From contig NZ_CABFKI010000017.1 in the NCBI RefSeq assembly GCF_901764995.1, positions 1-36,553 of the forward strand: a DNA stretch of 36,553 bases. The letters run 5' to 3'. Shown piece after piece: positions 28,745 to 36,553 of this stretch. Under the pieces are notes generated by a model. The model had not been told where the DNA came from. It made no database searches and saw nothing but the letters and a program-made list of their open reading frames with translations. The stretch is from Actinobacillus porcinus (GTDB lineage: Bacteria > Pseudomonadota > Gammaproteobacteria > Enterobacterales > Pasteurellaceae). A program made the position numbers and the translations under genes. How positions within the stretch are numbered: the stretch's first letter is position 1; each line of letters opens with the position of its first letter.

Positions 28745-30277
28745 TTAAGTATTCTCGTTGAGTTTCATAAGCAAACGATCCATGGCTCGATAGCCTAAGG
28801 CTTCCGCTAAGTGTGTTTTGCCGATCTGTGTTTCATTATTCAGATCGGCAATGGTTCGTGCAACTTTTAAAATGCGGTGATAAGCCCGTACCGACAAACC
28901 AAGTTTATTCAGTGCATTTTCTAAAAAAATAGCATCCGTTTGTTGCAATGTACAAAAACGTTCAATTTCTTTGCTAGAGAGATGGGCATTGACTTTTCCC
29001 TGTCTGCTCAATTGTAATTCTCGAACATTCAGAATTTTTGACCGCACTTGTTCACTGGTCTCTCCCCGATCTTCATGGCTTTGTAACGCACCTTGTGGTA
29101 ATAATGGCACTTCAATCGATAAGTCAAATCGATCTAAAAATGGACCGGAAAGACGATTTAAATAGCGCATAATTTGTTGGGGTGACGTGCGATTATGTGT
29201 CCCTTGGTAGTTTCCAGTTGGACTTGGGTTCATGGCCGCAATCAATTGAAATCTTGCCGGAAATTGAATTTTAGCGTTAGCTCGTGAAATGATAATTTCC
29301 CCACTTTCTAGTGGTTGGCGTAAGGCATCTAACACCTTTCGTTCAAACTCAGGCAGTTCATCTAAAAAAAGTACACCATTATGAGCAAGAGAAATTTCAC
29401 CGGGTCGCGGAATGGATCCACCACCGACTAGTGCCGGCAGCGAAGCACTATGGTGTGGTGCTCGAAATGGGCGTTGCTTCCAATTGGAAAAATTCAATTC
29501 GTTTTGCACCAAACTGGCAACTGAGGCGGTTTCGATGGCTTCTTGATCTGTCATTTCGGGCAAGAGATCCGTTAAACGGCTCGCGAGCATGGTTTTGCCT
29601 GTTCCCGGTGGACCCAGAAAAAGTAAATTATGTTGTCCTGCCGCAGCGATAATTAATGCGCGTTTGGCATGTTGTTGCCCAATAATATCGGTAAGATCCC
29701 GTTTATATTCCGGTGAAATATTTACCGCACTTTGTGTCGCAAGTTGACTAGCACAAGGTAAATTTTCTTGATTATTCAAGAAATTGACTACATCAAGCAG
29801 GGTATTGGCATAATAGGTATCTTGTTCAGAAATTAATGACGCTTCATTGGCATTTTGAGCGGCAATAATCATTTGGCGTTTCACTTCTTTTGCTGCCAAT
29901 ATGGCTGGAATCACGCCTTGAACACCACGCAAATTCCCCGTGAGTGCAAGTTCACCTAAAAATTCAAATTGACGTAAATGTTTGGCTTCAATTTGCCCCG
30001 AAGCGGCAAGAATGCCGAGTGCGATAGGTAAATCAAAACGCCCCCCTTCTTTGGGTAAATCCGCAGGGGCGAGATTGACGGTAATACGTTTGGCGGGGTA
30101 TTTGAATTGGGCATTAAGCAATGCGCTACGAACCCGATCTTGGGCTTCTTTAACGGTTTTTTCAGGCAGCCCTACGAGTACAAAAGCAGGTTTACCGTTG
30201 CTAATATGCACTTCAATAGTGACCAACGGGGCTTGAACCCCCATAGAGGCGCGGCTATAAACAATAGCAAGGGACAT
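28745..30277 (-). CDS. comM: Competence protein ComM (YifB family AAA+ branch-migration helicase)
   Basis: A 510-residue protein of the Mg-chelatase-like family. ComM of H. influenzae and Vibrio is a hexameric helicase that drives branch migration when incoming transforming DNA is integrated. Seen here: N-terminal domain MSLAIVYSRASMGVQAPLVT and LAPADLPKEGGRFDLPIALG, Walker A GPPGTGKTML near residue 220, Walker B GVLFLDELPEF, and the C-terminal lid (SVRAYHRILKVARTIADL). It lies downstream of engB on the same strand. A CRP-like site and a hairpin that covers its ribosome binding site precede it. It ends 13 bases from convergent asnC. Confidence 0.96.
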   Translation of the reverse strand: MSLAIVYSRASMGVQAPLVTIEVHISNGKPAFVLVGLPEKTVKEAQDRVRSALLNAQFKYPAKRITVNLAPADLPKEGGRFDLPIALGILAASGQIEAKHLRQFEFLGELALTGNLRGVQGVIPAILAAKEVKRQMIIAAQNANEASLISEQDTYYANTLLDVVNFLNNQENLPCASQLATQSAVNISPEYKRDLTDIIGQQHAKRALIIAAAGQHNLLFLGPPGTGKTMLASRLTDLLPEMTDQEAIETASVASLVQNELNFSNWKQRPFRAPHHSASLPALVGGGSIPRPGEISLAHNGVLFLDELPEFERKVLDALRQPLESGEIIISRANAKIQFPARFQLIAAMNPSPTGNYQGTHNRTSPQQIMRYLNRLSGPFLDRFDLSIEVPLLPQGALQSHEDRGETSEQVRSKILNVRELQLSRQGKVNAHLSSKEIERFCTLQQTDAIFLENALNKLGLSVRAYHRILKVARTIADLNNETQIGKTHLAEALGYRAMDRLLMKLNENT

Positions 30278-30282
30278 AAAAA

Positions 30283-30307
30283 TTCTCCAAAATAAAATTT
30301 TGGAGAA
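30283..30307 (-). terminator. Hairpin before comM covering its ribosome binding site
   Basis: On the minus strand TTCTCCAAAAT (30307-30297) pairs perfectly with ATTTTGGAGAA (30293-30283) around three bases; TTTTT and then the comM ATG follow at once. The 3' arm contains GGAGAA, the comM ribosome binding site. It has the form of an intrinsic terminator for engB and would also block comM translation on read-through RNA. Confidence 0.7.
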
Positions 30308-30349
30308 CTATAAAGAAGGTGTGATCCGATTGAAATATGAGAAGTTCAA

Positions 30350-30371
30350 TTTTGGAATGTAGATCACAAAT
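30350..30371 (-). promoter_or_regulatory. Candidate CRP-S/CRP site of comM
   Basis: On the minus strand it begins ATTTGTGATCTACAT and ends CCAAAA, matching about 17 of 22 positions of the CRP-S consensus. comM belongs to the Sxy-CRP competence regulon in H. influenzae. A -10-like TATAGT (plus-strand 30307-30312) would place the start near 30300 and the site centre near -61, a class I position. Confidence 0.6.
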
Positions 30372-30379
30372 TTAATAGA

Positions 30380-30997
30380 TTATTCAGTGAGATTGGGCGC
30401 AAACCAACTGTTTAACTTAGCCGCTAAACGATCTACGCCTAATTTACTTAAGGCAGAAAGCGGTTCCACTTGGATGTCACCTTGAAACGGTAAAATAGCT
30501 TCACGCACCATTTTAACGGTTTTGCTTCGCGCACTTTGGCTGAGCTTATCGGCTTTCGTCAGAGCCAAGTAGATCGGTAAATGAGCCGATACCGCCCATT
30601 CAATCATTTGTTGGTCAAGATCTTTTAGCGGATGGCGAATATCCATTAAAATCACCACACCGTGCAGGCACTCACGTTTCTGTAAATATTCCCCAAGGGA
30701 TTTTTGCCATTGCAGTTTCATTTGCTCAGGCACGGCGGCATAACCATACCCCGGCAGGTCCACGAGCTTACATTGTGGTTCCACTTCAAATAAGTTAATT
30801 AATTGGGTGCGTCCAGGGGTTTTTGATGTTCGGGCTAAGTTTTTTTGGTTCGTTAACATATTAAGTGCGGTGGATTTTCCCGCATTAGAACGCCCTGCAA
30901 AAGCAATTTCAATCCCCGAATCTTCAGGGAGTTGTTTGATATTGGCGGCACTGGTTAAAAAATGGGTTTTGTGATAATTCAGTTTAAATTCAGTCAT
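30380..30997 (-). CDS. engB: Ribosome biogenesis GTP-binding protein EngB (YsxC/YihA)
   Basis: A 205-residue TrmE-Era-EngA-EngB family GTPase needed for late 50S assembly. G motifs are complete: G1 GRSNAGKS at 35-42, G2 threonine in TPGRTQ near 60-65, G3 DLPGYGYA at 80-87, G4 LTKADK near 146-151. Only a weak ribosome binding site precedes the ATG. An inverted pair of uptake signals lies 25-49 bases upstream of the start. Confidence 0.96.
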   Translation of the reverse strand: MTEFKLNYHKTHFLTSAANIKQLPEDSGIEIAFAGRSNAGKSTALNMLTNQKNLARTSKTPGRTQLINLFEVEPQCKLVDLPGYGYAAVPEQMKLQWQKSLGEYLQKRECLHGVVILMDIRHPLKDLDQQMIEWAVSAHLPIYLALTKADKLSQSARSKTVKMVREAILPFQGDIQVEPLSALSKLGVDRLAAKLNSWFAPNLTE

Positions 30998-31021
30998 AAT
31001 TTCAATTACATGATAAGTAAA

Positions 31022-31046
31022 AAGTGCGGTGATTTGAACCGCACTT
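31022..31046. repeat. Inverted uptake signals upstream of engB
   Basis: AAGTGCGGT (31022-31030) and ACCGCACTT (31038-31046) form a 9-bp stem with a 7-base loop, with T-rich flanks on both strands. Such pairs usually terminate convergent transcripts, but the two flanking genes engB and nadR are divergent, so here it lies in a leader or promoter region. Confidence 0.85.
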
Positions 31047-31217
31047 TGTTATTTTTTGCTTGTTGGATAGTATACTCTAAACTCACAAACCAAAAAACTA
31101 AAAAACCAAAAAACGTTTTTATTTCGACTAAATATTGCATACAATAGACAAAATTCCGTAATCAATCCCTGCACTTTTCATCAAAATATGGTGTTTTATG
31201 CTACAAAATGGCTATAG

Positions 31218-32525
<1,308 letters not shown>

Positions 32526-32534
32526 GAGCAGACA

Positions 32535-33221
32535 ATGATTTTATTTGCGGGGGATCCACATGGGGATTATGAACATCTTTACCCTTTTGTGCAGCATCAA
32601 GACAATATCGCACTGGTTATTTTAGGAGATTTACAATTAACCGGTGCCGATGAGCTTGATCGCTTGGCGCAACACTGTGATCTTTGGTTTATTCATGGTA
32701 ATCACGACAGCAAAACCGTTGCTGCCTTTGAAAGTTTATGGGGAAGCGAATGGAAATCGCGTAATTTACATGGGCGAGTTGTGGAGATCCAAGGCAAACG
32801 CATTGCGGGGCTTGGTGGCGTGTTTCGTGGGCAAATTTGGATGCCACCAAATAAACCGTTATTTTTTGATCCTATTCACTATTGCCAATATTGTCCGCCT
32901 GAAAAACTGTGGCGCGGTGGTGTTCCGTTACGACATCGTACATCGATTTTTCCGTCCGATATTGAAACATTACAGGGGCAACAAGCGGATATTCTTGTCA
33001 GTCATGAAGCTCCACGTCCTCACCCAACAGGCTTTGCGGTGCTTAATGAGCTAGCTAATGCCATGGGAGTAAAACAGTTTTATCATGGCCATCACCATGA
33101 AAATTTTGATTATTCAGCAATAAATCATAATGCTTTCCAAATCATAAATGTTGGATTTCGTAGTTTGGCGGATGAACAGGGTGAATATTTAGTGAAAGGT
33201 ATTGATGATAGACCCAAGTAA
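32535..33221 (+). CDS. Calcineurin-like metallophosphoesterase, function unknown
   Basis: A 228-residue protein with the full set of metallophosphoesterase motifs: GDPHGD (Asp7, His9), GDL at 31-33, GNHDS at 55-59, SHEAPRPH near 155, and GHHHE near 190. The family includes phosphodiesterases and protein phosphatases, and the substrate cannot be inferred here. It starts ten bases after nadR, so the two are probably cotranscribed, which makes a nucleotide-related substrate possible but not shown. A hairpin follows its stop codon. Confidence 0.85.
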   Translation: MILFAGDPHGDYEHLYPFVQHQDNIALVILGDLQLTGADELDRLAQHCDLWFIHGNHDSKTVAAFESLWGSEWKSRNLHGRVVEIQGKRIAGLGGVFRGQIWMPPNKPLFFDPIHYCQYCPPEKLWRGGVPLRHRTSIFPSDIETLQGQQADILVSHEAPRPHPTGFAVLNELANAMGVKQFYHGHHHENFDYSAINHNAFQIINVGFRSLADEQGEYLVKGIDDRPK

Positions 33222-33234
33222 AGGATATAAGAAT

Positions 33235-33262
33235 ATGCCGTCTAAGTGTTAGACGGCATTTC
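33235..33262. terminator. Hairpin between convergent metallophosphoesterase gene and tusA
   Basis: ATGCCGTCTAA (33235-33245) pairs perfectly with TTAGACGGCAT (33249-33259) around three bases. The following T-run is short and interrupted on both strands. Its place between two convergent genes supports a terminator for either. Confidence 0.65.
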
Positions 33263-33300
33263 AATAAGTTAAACTACACTAAATTTTAACCGCACTTTGG

Positions 33301-33555
33301 CTACAGCCCTTTCTTCACCCAATATTTGTAAGGTGGCTTTTCTATTTCTGCATGAAGTAATTGATGTTCCATAAATTCACAAAAACCTGGAATATCACGT
33401 GTTGTGGCAGGATCGTCAGCAATAATAAGCAAAATTTCGCCTTCATTCATATAACGTATTTGTTTGCGGACGAGCATAACCGGCTCGGGACAACGTAAAC
33501 CCAGCGTATCGAGCTGGTGTTGGACTGGGATGGTATTAATTTCTGTATTGTTCAT
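33301..33555 (-). CDS. tusA: Sulfur carrier protein TusA
   Basis: An 84-residue protein matching TusA (81 in E. coli), with the active-site cysteine in [10 protein letters not shown] (Cys22) and the conserved [21 protein letters not shown]. It takes persulfide sulfur from IscS and passes it on towards 2-thiouridine at the tRNA wobble base. An upstream in-frame ATG would add 16 residues not found in the family, so the later start was chosen. It is divergent from yigZ. Confidence 0.92.
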   Translation of the reverse strand: MNNTEINTIPVQHQLDTLGLRCPEPVMLVRKQIRYMNEGEILLIIADDPATTRDIPGFCEFMEHQLLHAEIEKPPYKYWVKKGL

Positions 33556-33562
33556 TGGGATC

Positions 33563-33592
33563 TTCAAATTTTTTTGTAATAGGGCGTATAAT
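33563..33592 (+). promoter_or_regulatory. Candidate yigZ-trkH-hemG promoter
   Basis: TATAAT (33587-33592) is a perfect -10 element. TTCAAA (33563-33568), 18 bases upstream, is a weak -35. The yigZ ATG is 30 bases downstream. Confidence 0.5.
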
Positions 33593-33621
33593 AACGCTCT
33601 CATTGAAATGGGTCAAAGATT

Positions 33622-34227
33622 ATGGAATATCCGATTCCGCAAAGTGCGGTTGTTTTTGAAGAAGAAATTAAGAAAAGCCGTTTTATTACCTATTTACGGC
33701 ACACCGATGGCTTAGCGCAAGCCAAGGCATTCTGGCAAGAAATTAAGCAAATGCACCCTGATGCCCGTCATCATTGTTGGGCAGCCGTTGCGGCTCAGCC
33801 GAATAATTCACAAGAACTCGGTTTTTCTGATGATGGTGAACCTGCAGGTACAGCGGGTAAACCAATGCTTAGCGCATTGTTAGGCAGTGGGGTAGGCGAG
33901 ATTAGTGCGGTTGTTGTGCGTTATTATGGCGGGATTTTACTTGGTACGGGCGGGCTTGTTCGTGCTTATGGTAATGGTGTTCAACAAGCGTTAAAATTAT
34001 TGGCAACCACGCTTAAAGTGGAACGCCAGCCTTATGAAGTGCGGTGCGATTATGGGCAGATTGATTGGCTACAATTATTATGTGAGCAATATGAGATTCC
34101 CATTCAAGAACAAGATTTTCAGGCTGATGTGCGATTTGTGTTAGGCATTAGTGATGATAAATTGGCGATTTTCCAACAAGAATTAACGGAGCGTTCAGCT
34201 GGTCAATTAGCGGTGCGCGCTTTATAG
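33622..34227 (+). CDS. yigZ: YigZ/IMPACT family protein
   Basis: A 201-residue member of the UPF0029/IMPACT family. The N-terminal domain carries the signature [20 protein letters not shown] and [20 protein letters not shown]; a ferredoxin-like C-terminal domain follows. The bacterial function is not established; eukaryotic IMPACT affects translation control. It precedes trkH by 14 bases, the same order as in E. coli. An uptake signal encodes part of residues 7-10. Confidence 0.92.
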   Translation: MEYPIPQSAVVFEEEIKKSRFITYLRHTDGLAQAKAFWQEIKQMHPDARHHCWAAVAAQPNNSQELGFSDDGEPAGTAGKPMLSALLGSGVGEISAVVVRYYGGILLGTGGLVRAYGNGVQQALKLLATTLKVERQPYEVRCDYGQIDWLQLLCEQYEIPIQEQDFQADVRFVLGISDDKLAIFQQELTERSAGQLAVRAL

Positions 34228-34241
34228 AAAGAGAGAATATT

Positions 34242-35705
34242 GTGCATTTTCTAGCAATTATTCGTATTGTCGGCATACTTATTATGTGCTTTTCGGTTAC
34301 GATGTTATTACCTGCTTTTGTGGCATTGGTCTATGGCGATGGTGGCGGTAAGGCTTTTTTCCAGTCCTTTGTATTGAGTTTAGCTATGGGCGCAATACTG
34401 TGGTGGAGTTGTCATTCGCATAAAGAAGAACTGCGTTCTCGTGAAGGCTTTTTGATTGTCGTTGCGTTTTGGGCGGTGCTGGGAAGCCTTGCTGCCATGC
34501 CTTTTATGTTATTTGAATATCCTGATTTAACACTGGCATCGGCATTTTTTGAGGCTTTTTCGGGGCTAACTACCACGGGCGCGACAACCATTGTTGGGCT
34601 AGATAATTTGCCCAAAGCCATTTTATTTTATCGCCAATTTTTGCAATGGCTTGGTGGAATGGGGATTATTGTATTGGCAATTGCGATTATTCCTCTTTTA
34701 GGCATTGGCGGTATGCAACTGTATCGGGCTGAAATGTCGGGGCCGATGAAAGATCAGAAAATGCGCCCGCGTATTGCGGAAACGGCGAAAACCTTGTGGT
34801 TTATTTATGCGTCTTTAACGATACTTTGCGCGTTAGCCTATTATTGGGCGGGAATGTCTGCCTTTGATGCCATAAGTCATAGTTTCTCTACAGTCTCTAT
34901 CGGCGGTTTTTCAACACATGATGCCAGTATAGGCTATTTTAACAATACGGCTGTAAATCTCATTACAGTAGTCTTTTTGTTGATTTCTGCTTGTAACTTT
35001 GCTTTACACTTTAGGGCATTTTCAAGCCTGAAAGAAGGGAATATTTTCCGAATTTATAGCCAAGATCCTGAATTTCGTTTTTTTATTGCGATTCAGTTAT
35101 TTGTGATGTTGTTGTGCACTGCGGTTTTAGTGAGCCATCAATATTTTGAAAATAGTTGGGTTGATATTGAGCAGGCGGTGTTTCAAGCCGTTTCTGTTTC
35201 AACAACGACAGGCTATACCACATCTGATTTTTCTCAATGGCCGTCTTTTGCGCCAATGTTGTTAATTATCGCCTCCTTTATTGGCGGCTGTGCCGGTTCT
35301 GTGGGGGGCGGATTGCGAGTTGCTCGCGTGCTTGTGCTTTATTTGCAAGGCTTACGCGAATTGAAATTATTTATTCATTCTAATTTAGTGTATCCCATAA
35401 AGTGGGGGAAACAGGTGTTGGATAACCGCATTATTGGTAGTATTTGGGCATTTTTTTCTGCTTACATCTTATTATTTGTTATTTGTTTATTGGTGGTGAT
35501 TGCCTGCGGCGTAGAACCATTTAACGCATTTAATGCGGTATTGGCATGTATGAACAATCTTGGCCCGGGTTTGGGCAGTGTGAGTAGCAATTTTGCGGGT
35601 ATTCCTGATAGTGCGAAATGGGTCTTAAGTTTTGCAATGATATGCGGGCGTTTGGAAATTTTTACTTTATTAGTCTTGTTTAGTCCAACCTTTTGGAAAT
35701 CATAA
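34242..35705 (+). CDS. trkH: Trk system potassium uptake protein TrkH
   Basis: A 487-residue inner-membrane potassium channel subunit (483 in E. coli), working with TrkA. It starts at GTG; the following [11 protein letters not shown] matches the E. coli N-terminus. The four filter-like loops are visible, including [32 protein letters not shown] and [10 protein letters not shown], separated by helices of an SKT-type channel. Its stop codon overlaps the hemG start by one base (TAATG), so translation is coupled. Confidence 0.96.
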   Translation: MHFLAIIRIVGILIMCFSVTMLLPAFVALVYGDGGGKAFFQSFVLSLAMGAILWWSCHSHKEELRSREGFLIVVAFWAVLGSLAAMPFMLFEYPDLTLASAFFEAFSGLTTTGATTIVGLDNLPKAILFYRQFLQWLGGMGIIVLAIAIIPLLGIGGMQLYRAEMSGPMKDQKMRPRIAETAKTLWFIYASLTILCALAYYWAGMSAFDAISHSFSTVSIGGFSTHDASIGYFNNTAVNLITVVFLLISACNFALHFRAFSSLKEGNIFRIYSQDPEFRFFIAIQLFVMLLCTAVLVSHQYFENSWVDIEQAVFQAVSVSTTTGYTTSDFSQWPSFAPMLLIIASFIGGCAGSVGGGLRVARVLVLYLQGLRELKLFIHSNLVYPIKWGKQVLDNRIIGSIWAFFSAYILLFVICLLVVIACGVEPFNAFNAVLACMNNLGPGLGSVSSNFAGIPDSAKWVLSFAMICGRLEIFTLLVLFSPTFWKS

Positions 35706-36217
35706 TGAAAACATTAATTTTATATTCAAGCCACGATGGCCAAACAAAAAAGATTGCAGAAGTGCTGGCTAAGCAATTTGAAGGTTGTGAGCTCCATTCT
35801 GTATTAGATAGTGGGATTGATTTGGCTAAATTTGATCGTATTGTCATTGGTGCATCAATCCGCTATGGGCATTTTAGTCAAGTGCTTTATAAATTGATTG
35901 AAAATCAGACCGCACTTTTAAATGAAAAACAAACGGCTTTTTTTGGCGTGAATCTGACGGCACGAAAACAGGGGAAAGATACACCGGAAACGAATGTTTA
36001 TGTAAGAAAGTTTTTACAACGAATTCGTTGGAAACCGACTATTTCAGCAGTTTTTGCAGGCGCGTTGTTATATCCACGATATAATTGGTTCGATCGGGTG
36101 ATGATCCAATTCATCATGAAGATAACGGGGGGAGAAACGGATCCCACAAAAGAAATTGAATATACCAATTGGGAGAAGGTCATTGAATTTGCGGATAATT
36201 TGAAGAAGATGAATTAA
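35705..36217 (+). CDS. hemG: Menaquinone-dependent protoporphyrinogen IX dehydrogenase HemG
   Basis: A 170-residue flavodoxin-like protein that oxidises protoporphyrinogen IX to protoporphyrin IX in haem synthesis, passing electrons to quinone. The FMN-binding loop YSSHDGQTKKIA lies at the N-terminus, and GASIRYGHFSQVLYKLI and the HemG-specific insertion PRYNWFDRVMIQFIMKITGG are present. The start is the ATG overlapping the trkH stop. An rRNA operon promoter follows, as in E. coli, where hemG precedes rrnA. Confidence 0.94.
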   Translation: MKTLILYSSHDGQTKKIAEVLAKQFEGCELHSVLDSGIDLAKFDRIVIGASIRYGHFSQVLYKLIENQTALLNEKQTAFFGVNLTARKQGKDTPETNVYVRKFLQRIRWKPTISAVFAGALLYPRYNWFDRVMIQFIMKITGGETDPTKEIEYTNWEKVIEFADNLKKMN

Positions 36218-36301
36218 TATTCAAATTTTGCCATTATTTTCGACATTTTATGCAAGATCGTTCAATAAAAAAGCAATTGACTTATTTTTTGAAAAAAGAT
36301 C

Positions 36302-36329
36302 TTGATGTGAGATCAATAATATCTATAAT
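36302..36329 (+). promoter_or_regulatory. rRNA operon promoter P1 candidate
   Basis: TTGATG (36302-36307), a 16-base spacer and a perfect TATAAT (36324-36329) lie downstream of A/T-rich tracts that resemble an UP element. The ensuing bases ACGCATCCGC form a G/C-containing discriminator. It is the first of two tandem promoters. Confidence 0.7.
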
Positions 36330-36392
36330 ACGCATCCGCAACGGCAAGTTGGGTGTGAAAAAGAAAGATTTGAAAAAAAGATCAAATAATTC

Positions 36393-36422
36393 TTGACACT
36401 GATAAGCATGATTATATATCAT
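36393..36422 (+). promoter_or_regulatory. rRNA operon promoter P2 candidate
   Basis: A consensus TTGACA (36393-36398) is followed by either TATATC (16-base spacer) or TATCAT (18-base spacer). An A-rich tract precedes it. It lies about 90 bases downstream of P1, the usual tandem arrangement of enterobacterial-type rRNA operons. Confidence 0.7.
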
Positions 36423-36444
36423 AAGCGTCCTTGCTTAACGCAAT

Positions 36445-36479
36445 TGCTCTTTAACAATTTATCAGACAATCTGTGTGGG
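36445..36479 (+). promoter_or_regulatory. rRNA leader with boxA antitermination signal
   Basis: TGCTCTTTAACA at 36445-36456 is the boxA element of rRNA leaders, and the following ATTTATCAGACAATCTGTGT is the same as in E. coli rrn leaders. Nus factors assemble here to prevent early termination. The 16S gene itself begins beyond the window. Confidence 0.92.
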
Positions 36480-36553
36480 CACTAGTAAGAATTCGTTTTG
36501 AACAAATTTTAAAATTGAAGACTTAGAGTGCTGAACAAAGTTAATTTATTAAT

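Noticed and set aside
30321-30341. GTGTGATCCGATTGAAAT as a second CRP site before comM.
   Set aside because: Only one half matches (TGTGA); the other half is poor, and the site at 30350-30371 is better in sequence and position.
31088-31114. AACCAAAAAAC repeated twice (31088-31098 and 31104-31114) upstream of nadR, possibly a phase-variable promoter tract.
   Set aside because: Only two imperfectly joined copies in A-rich sequence; no clean tandem unit suited to slippage and no clear promoter around it.

Overview
The window is a chromosomal segment of a Pasteurellaceae bacterium (Haemophilus, Aggregatibacter or Pasteurella group). The evidence is at least 26 exact copies of the 9-base Haemophilus-type DNA uptake signal AAGTGCGGT, an AT-leaning base composition, and protein sequences close to gammaproteobacterial homologues. 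I cannot fix the genus from sequence alone. No insertion sequence, prophage, CRISPR array or tRNA was recognised.

Layout: the window opens with the 5S gene and terminator of one rRNA operon and closes with the tandem promoters and boxA leader of another, both on the + strand, so it is essentially one inter-rrn segment. From left to right: (1) 5S rRNA and a family 8 glycosyltransferase with an in-frame run of ten G (probable phase-variable surface sugar gene); (2) recQ and cyaY on the minus strand; (3) a NalP-like lipidated subtilisin autotransporter; (4) a myo-inositol catabolic locus, iolG-iolE-iolD divergent from an inositol-type MFS transporter, an iolC kinase/aldolase fusion and an RpiR-type regulator; (5) pgeF; (6) the spc and alpha ribosomal protein operons (rplN to rplQ, with secY, rpmJ and rpoA), with their own strong promoter and without the S10 operon immediately upstream; (7) glnK-amtB and the asnA/asnC divergent pair, i.e. 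ammonium uptake and asparagine synthesis; (8) engB and comM; (9) nadR plus a metallophosphoesterase; (10) tusA, yigZ, trkH and hemG, in the order yigZ-trkH-hemG-rrn that is also seen in E. coli.

How it works together: the inositol locus supplies uptake, two oxidation/dehydration steps, ring cleavage, phosphorylation and aldol cleavage, but iolB and iolA are not in this window. The iolD-iolT divergent region is dense in signals: a CRP-like site at a class II position for iolD, a second site resembling the Sxy-dependent CRP-S consensus at a class I position for iolT, a 20-bp perfect palindrome in the iolT core promoter, and a hairpin plus T-run facing iolD. The ribosomal block keeps the classical autoregulatory elements, including an S8-type site at the rplE start and the alpha-operon S4 pseudoknot with a GTG start for rpsM.

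The observations most worth checking are the poly-G switch in the glycosyltransferase, the CRP-S-like site before the inositol transporter, the comM leader hairpin that masks its ribosome binding site in read-through transcripts, the exactly 21-bp phased AsnC-type operator, and the separation of the S10 and spc operons. Most of the remaining content is ordinary conserved housekeeping DNA; I found no gene cluster that looks like a wholly undescribed system.
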